A DNA stretch of 64,000 bases from Dryococelus australis (taxonomy: Eukaryota; Arthropoda; Insecta; Phasmatodea; Phasmatidae): positions 31,554,418 to 31,618,417 of the forward strand of contig CM056999.1 in the NCBI GenBank assembly GCA_029891345.1, in the 5' to 3' direction. The translations under genes and the position numbers were made by a program. The notes under the pieces are model-generated. The model searched no databases. It saw only the letters and a list, made by a program, of their open reading frames with translations, and was not told where the DNA came from. This document shows positions 59,661 to 64,000 of this stretch, in pieces (position 1 is the stretch's first letter; every line of letters starts with the position of its first letter).

Positions 59661-60870
59661 ATATGTAGAAACTCACATTTGACAACACCTTCGTTACTGG
59701 CAAACGATTATTTTCCACACACACACACAGCTGTGAAACTTAATGTACAAAACTACATACACACTAAAGCACTTGTTTAATTATTTGCAACTGAAAATGT
59801 GTAGAGGAGGTCTAGAATGAAACTTTGCAGATTCAGAAGAAGTGTCAGACGTGCCAAATCCAACTAAAACGTTAGATTAAAAAATGAACAAATTCAAAAT
59901 ATCTGCTTCAATTAAGCTGGAAAATGAATCAAAAATAAAAAAATCCCTGAATGGCAATGAGCAAGAAAAAGAAATAATATTCAACTAAGCTGCCGTTAGG
60001 AAGTGGTCATGGGTAACGGTCATAATTCAAAATTTTTACGTGACACTTAATATGCAATCTGACTTAATGCACTTGAAATTTACGTAGTTCTCTTAAAAAC
60101 AGAATGTTTTGAAAATAGTTCAGAAAATATAACTGTCTCAAATGGTAATAAAACACTTGACTTTTCTCTCAAGTTAAATTATGGTTAAAGTTTGCTGAAG
60201 CTAATTTAGGCGACTTGCCAACATGGCGTCCGTAGAATGTCCTACGCCCATGGCGTAACGTAACACAGTCCAAGATGTAATAAAATTCAAAACTTGATGA
60301 AAAACAGTTCTGTAGTAAAATACCAGGTTGTAGACGTAGGCAGGGCAGTGTAACTTGTAGAAGGAAGCGGAGGTAGGAAATAATGTAGATCTGGGTGCGG
60401 TAGCACTTCACGTGGCTTAACGGCTCACGGATGTTACAGGTCCAGCTAACTACCTACACTCCCAAACAGCTGCTTAAAATAAAAATATATATGCGGAGTG
60501 CTTAATCTATACAACTGGAAGCAAAACACAAATCAAAACTATTGCAAGCTGTCAGAAACTGGAACACCCTAACTCTAATTAACATTCCTCCAACTGCAGG
60601 ACGAGCGTCGTAGCCGTAGTTGAAGGTTAGTAGCAGATAGAGCGAACTTTCAAACGGCCCGCGCGTCCTAACCCTATGCTGAGCTCTCCAGCCAATCGGA
60701 GTACAGGATTTGAACCTGTAGCCAATCGCAAGGCTTCCTAACTAACGATCTAAAATCACACACTCCAAACGGCTTAAATCCCTATTCCATAGAGTTACGG
60801 GTCTCGTAGAAGTTAATAAAAAATATACAAGAAATTCTCTGAAACATTAACAATAAATGCGAGACCAAAA
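59661..60870. other. Unannotated DNA
   Basis: It includes a B-box-like CAGGTTCAAATCCTGTA on the minus strand at 60701-60717 without an A box, and a GC-richer patch at 60600-60720. No gene is supported. Confidence 0.4.
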
Positions 60871-60875
60871 ATAAT

Positions 60876-60973
60876 GTAAAATATTTAGTTATTAATTAAA
60901 ATTGAAACAAAAGAAAATCTATACGTAAAATATTTAGTTATTAATTAAAATTGAAACAAAAGAAAATCTATAC
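60876..60973. repeat. Perfect 49-bp tandem duplication
   Basis: 60876-60924 and 60925-60973 are identical (starting GTAAAATATTTAGTTATTAA). This is recent slippage or unequal exchange in AT-rich DNA. Confidence 0.97.
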
Positions 60974-61459
60974 GTCTATTTCAATTATACATTAATTATT
61001 GCCATTTTACATCTAAGTTTAATTATTCTAACCATATGAAAAATTAAAAATAAAAATAAAAGAAATTACGAAAAATAAAACATGTGAAACATAGTTTTTT
61101 ACAAGTATTAAGCATGGCATGTCCAATATGTGAAACAAACATTAATTATTACAAATACGTGGAGATAGTAAGAAATTTTATTTCACAAAAGGGACTTTGA
61201 TAAGGACTTTAATTAAAACTGAGATTGATATTAATGTTGTGCTCACAAAGGCCAACAATAGATAATCAACTCTGTCGTTCAGCTCACTGAATTTATGCTA
61301 CGCAAGTACAAAACACGATTATTCTTTGAAAACATATAGTGTAAAACAAATGGGATGCTTTTCAGGCTAGGCGTAGGAAGTAAGCCTCTTTGGACAACTC
61401 GGAAAAGCAAATGTACGGAAGAACTGATTGTTTTCATATTGCGTTTGTGAAGTGAATCT

Positions 61460-61750
61460 TTGTTTAGAATGTTCGCGATTAACTGCATATAATTTAATGG
61501 GCACACTGAATGACATGCGTTCAGTAAAGTTGGCAACGACGGATCAAAGTAGTCACGTGACTTAACGTTGATTTAAAATGTCAGGTAAATATAGTGAGTA
61601 TAAATAGTACCCCTCAGAAAATGTAGACACTAAATTTGAAAATGGTAAGCATATCGCAAGTTCATTTGTAAAATGGCTTGTCAGTGGTTGGTAACAAGTC
61701 GGTAAATGGTCGTTAACGGTCAAGTGAGCACTTTCGAAAGATCTGCTAAG
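61460..61750 (+). mobile_element. MITE family M, decayed copy 6 and loose terminus
   Basis: 61460-61590 contains GGGCACACTGAATGACATGC and TTCAGTAAAGTTGGCAACGA, matching the interior of copies 1-3. 61726-61750 (TCAAGTGAGCACTTTCGAAAG) matches the left terminus. The order differs from an intact element, so rearrangement or two insertions are likely. Confidence 0.55.
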
Positions 61751-62379
61751 ATTCTACTTTAAGCCCCGTTGGTTACGTCTCTCTCCTATCAAAATAAACA
61801 CCGCCATGTGACTTTCAGCTGGTGTTTACATCAGCCGGCTCGTATATCCGCTGCATACTTATAAAATAACATGTACACGTTATATTCAGTAAATAATATT
61901 TGTTTTTATTAATATTTAGGCCTACTGATGTTAACGATTCTCTTTATGTTTAGAAATAAACTAATGCCTTTAATTGTGGTCAACACGTATGAGGTCAAAA
62001 GGAAATTTATTTGGTTTAGGCTGTCAACAGAATAGGAAAAGAGTTAAACAATATTCTTTTCCCATTATAAAAACAATGCTAAGACGTTTGGAACATTCGC
62101 CTTTCGGAAATGTGAATAGCTGAAACATTTGCCTGCTATACATGTCATACTCAGAAGAAAAGCATGCTTTTACACAATACAGTGTATTTACGCTTTCGTA
62201 CAGAAGACAGCGTGTCTTAAATAATTGTCAAGTGAACTAAGAATTATGTTTAACAACATTTACGAGAAGAATTGCTGTGCATAAATAACTCACAAATCCA
62301 TATTTTATTCCACGAGAAAATGGCGGGCGTTGGTACTGTATTACGAGTAACGAAAACATTGGTCATGATTTCATCACAT
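61751..62379. other. Unannotated AT-rich DNA
   Basis: No gene, RNA or repeat could be supported here. Confidence 0.4.
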
Positions 62380-62399
62380 TAAAAGGCTGAACAGAATTA

Positions 62400-62702
62400 T
62401 TCTCAACTTTACCTGTATACTTCCGCACCTGGCCAGATCGTACGCCTTGTATGTAAGGGCGAGGGTCTCAGAACTTCTTATGGTAGGGTGGCTTCTAATG
62501 TGCATGTGAATCAAGCTAGGGCTGTAGACCTGGTCACCGCAGGCATGAACTAGGGGCGCCTGCGATGAGAGGGTGTGATCCCTCTCCCCCACCGATTGGG
62601 CGGTCGTGGCAACTGAAAGGCCTTACGGCAAACAGCGGCACGTAAAAATACAAAAGTACAAAGGCTGAGAAGCCTTTGTATACTTTGTATTGTATTGTAT
62701 AC
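62400..62702 (+). mobile_element. Possible retroposon 3' end with hairpin and TTGTA tail
   Basis: A GC-rich 250-bp stretch ends with a hairpin (GTACAAAGGCT and AGCCTTTGTA arms around GAGA, about 62656-62680), then TTGTATTGTATTGTATA. A stem-loop followed by a short-word tail is typical of the 3' end of some LINEs and SINEs. Its protein or tRNA head is not recognised. Confidence 0.35.
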
Positions 62703-63595
62703 TTCCACGGTAATATTTGCCATTCGATGCAAGTTTCGCGAAAATTCGCCCGGCCACAGAGTTTTTATAAATAATATCGTCTGCTTACGAAATAAATAAC
62801 CTTTCAGTTATAAAATTTAAATGCCTTCACTAATATAAACGTAGCCTTCGCCAGAATACTAAAAACATATCTAGCTGATGATGTATTTCATGAAACTGCA
62901 TCCACGCATTCAATGCAAAATCTAAATTTCTCTAAAATTACTTATCTTGAAGGTTAGCGGTGAAAAGTGTTTACTGTTTTATAAATCCGCTCATACAAAT
63001 TAAACCGTTCGGGAAGACGTTATAATACTGTTTTAATGCATTTGGCATTACTAAAGGATTGTCTCACCTAGTATAAAACATTTTCATGGTGTTATTGTTT
63101 CAAACTGAGCAACATACGTGCCGACGTATTAACTCCTGAACTGGGAATCGCGTAAATACGAAATAAAACGCGCATATATTTAATCTTTCAAAATAACAAT
63201 AACTAGTGCAAATATAACAAACCACGCTCATCCGTATTTTCTTCACGTTTATTCGAAGTACAGAATTTCACTTAAAATCACATTGGCCGTGAACTATTTT
63301 GTTGACACACGAGCGCGGACTGGGAAAAAAATAACAATGAACCAGCTAACTTGAAAGTTGCGACAGCCAGGTGATTATGTGAAAGCGTAAGAAACATTAG
63401 TGTTACAATCAAACCAAATTTTATTGCTTACTTGCTTACAAAAATATTTCAATTGTATGTGACAAAAATGTTTAACTTTGTGACTAGTAATACGTCAAAA
63501 CATGGAACGACTTCTCGTGATTCCGTGCCAACTTAACTGTGTTTTCCGATCATAGCTTACGTTAAATATTTGCAGTTACAGGATGTGATTTTTTT
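62703..63595. other. Unannotated AT-rich DNA
   Basis: No gene, RNA or repeat could be supported here. Confidence 0.4.
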
Positions 63596-63596
63596 C

Positions 63597-63640
63597 ATAG
63601 GTTGATTTCAAGAGTGTTCATTCTATCATGAACCACTTTC
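63597..63640 (-). mobile_element. MITE family M, terminal fragment (copy 7)
   Basis: GGTTGATTTCAAGAGTGTTC followed by ATTCTATCATGAACC is the left end of the family on the minus strand (compare 35155-35186). The rest of the element is not recognised in the flank. Confidence 0.6.
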
Positions 63641-63649
63641 TGTATGCAA

Positions 63650-64000
63650 ATTGCCGTTGGGTCAACGTTGTGTAACCAACATTTTATGTCCAATTATGGA
63701 ACAAATATTTTGATTGTCAACAATGTCCCTTTGCTTTATTTTATTAACTACAGATGTGTTTCAAGACACGAAATCCTTTCTCTTTAAAATATATTTAATT
63801 CAGTATATTTTGTGTCAATTTTTGGAGCACAGCGATTGCTAATTGGTATTTGTTATTATGTTGGCCCAGCATCATGTAACTAGCGTTATGCCAACAAATG
63901 GAAATTATGATGTTTATAATTAAGTAAAACAATCATTTATTACGTTTTTTTTTAATCTACGGTTTTTAATTCACAAACCATGTCGTATTTAAAATTTATT
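63650..64000. repeat. CCAACA/TGTTGG word-containing DNA at the right edge
   Basis: CGTTGGGTCAACGTTG, AACCAACATT, TGTTGGCCCAGCAT and TATGCCAACAAATG recur within 250 bp, as at the left edge of the window. The element type is unknown and may continue beyond the window. Confidence 0.35.

Overview
This is animal nuclear DNA: AT-rich, intron- and transposon-dominated, with no long intact protein-coding gene. An arthropod, most likely an insect, is suggested by three things. First, a piece of mitochondrial ND1 reads through only with the invertebrate mitochondrial code. Second, there is a transposase relic of the type with the DUF4817 helix-turn-helix head that is common in insects. Third, one core promoter has an Inr and a DPE at the exact arthropod spacing. 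The species cannot be named from sequence alone. Nearly everything recognisable is a mobile element or its remains.

Layout. 1-3236: a decayed Polinton/Maverick-type DNA polymerase B with at least five frameshifts, preceded by DNA rich in CCAACA/TGTTGG words. 3237-7430: copy A of a long unnamed AT-rich repeat; copy B lies inverted at 44555-47147. 7431-23600: a family of GTGCAAT-rich repeats (8.2-9.3 kb), a THAP-domain remnant (10.4 kb), a minus-strand LINE relic (11.4-12.2 kb), a tRNA-derived SINE (16.0 kb), MITEs with terminal inverted repeats (16.97, 20.6 kb), a Harbinger-like MITE with TTA target duplications (21.06-21.58 kb) and otherwise unannotated DNA. 23.64-25.70 kb: a 5'-truncated LINE with reverse transcriptase motifs. 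26.07 kb: SINE.

27.2-28.85 kb is the only convincing host-gene signal: a GC-rich promoter with a GC box, an E2F-like site, a YY1-like site, a perfect Inr and a DPE at +28, then a probably non-coding first exon ending at a good splice donor near 28834. The following AT-rich DNA may be a long first intron. It holds a 106-bp tandem array (33943-34790) whose unit contains the end of an adjacent MITE, a CpG-rich patch (35.33-35.70 kb), another MITE, a Tc1/mariner-like transposase relic (36.79-37.53 kb) and two SINEs.

39.7-44.5 kb carries palindromic 57-bp tandem repeats, GTGCAAT-rich repeats, a long CT microsatellite and TGGCCCA-rich DNA. 44.5-49.6 kb: inverted repeat copy B, a duplicated unidentified coding-like stretch, and a tRNA-Leu-like sequence. 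49.73-50.02 kb: the ND1 NUMT, abutting a 12-bp-arm inverted repeat. 50.3-54.4 kb: more dispersed repeats, an array of palindromic ATGTAAGGG words around a tRNA-like sequence, a SINE and a MITE. 54.7-64.0 kb: TATA-containing DNA, minisatellites, microsatellites, a possible solo LTR, and weak MITE and SINE fragments.

No operons, CRISPR arrays or bacterial features are present. All similarity calls were made by eye from translated motifs and repeated words, so boundaries are approximate.
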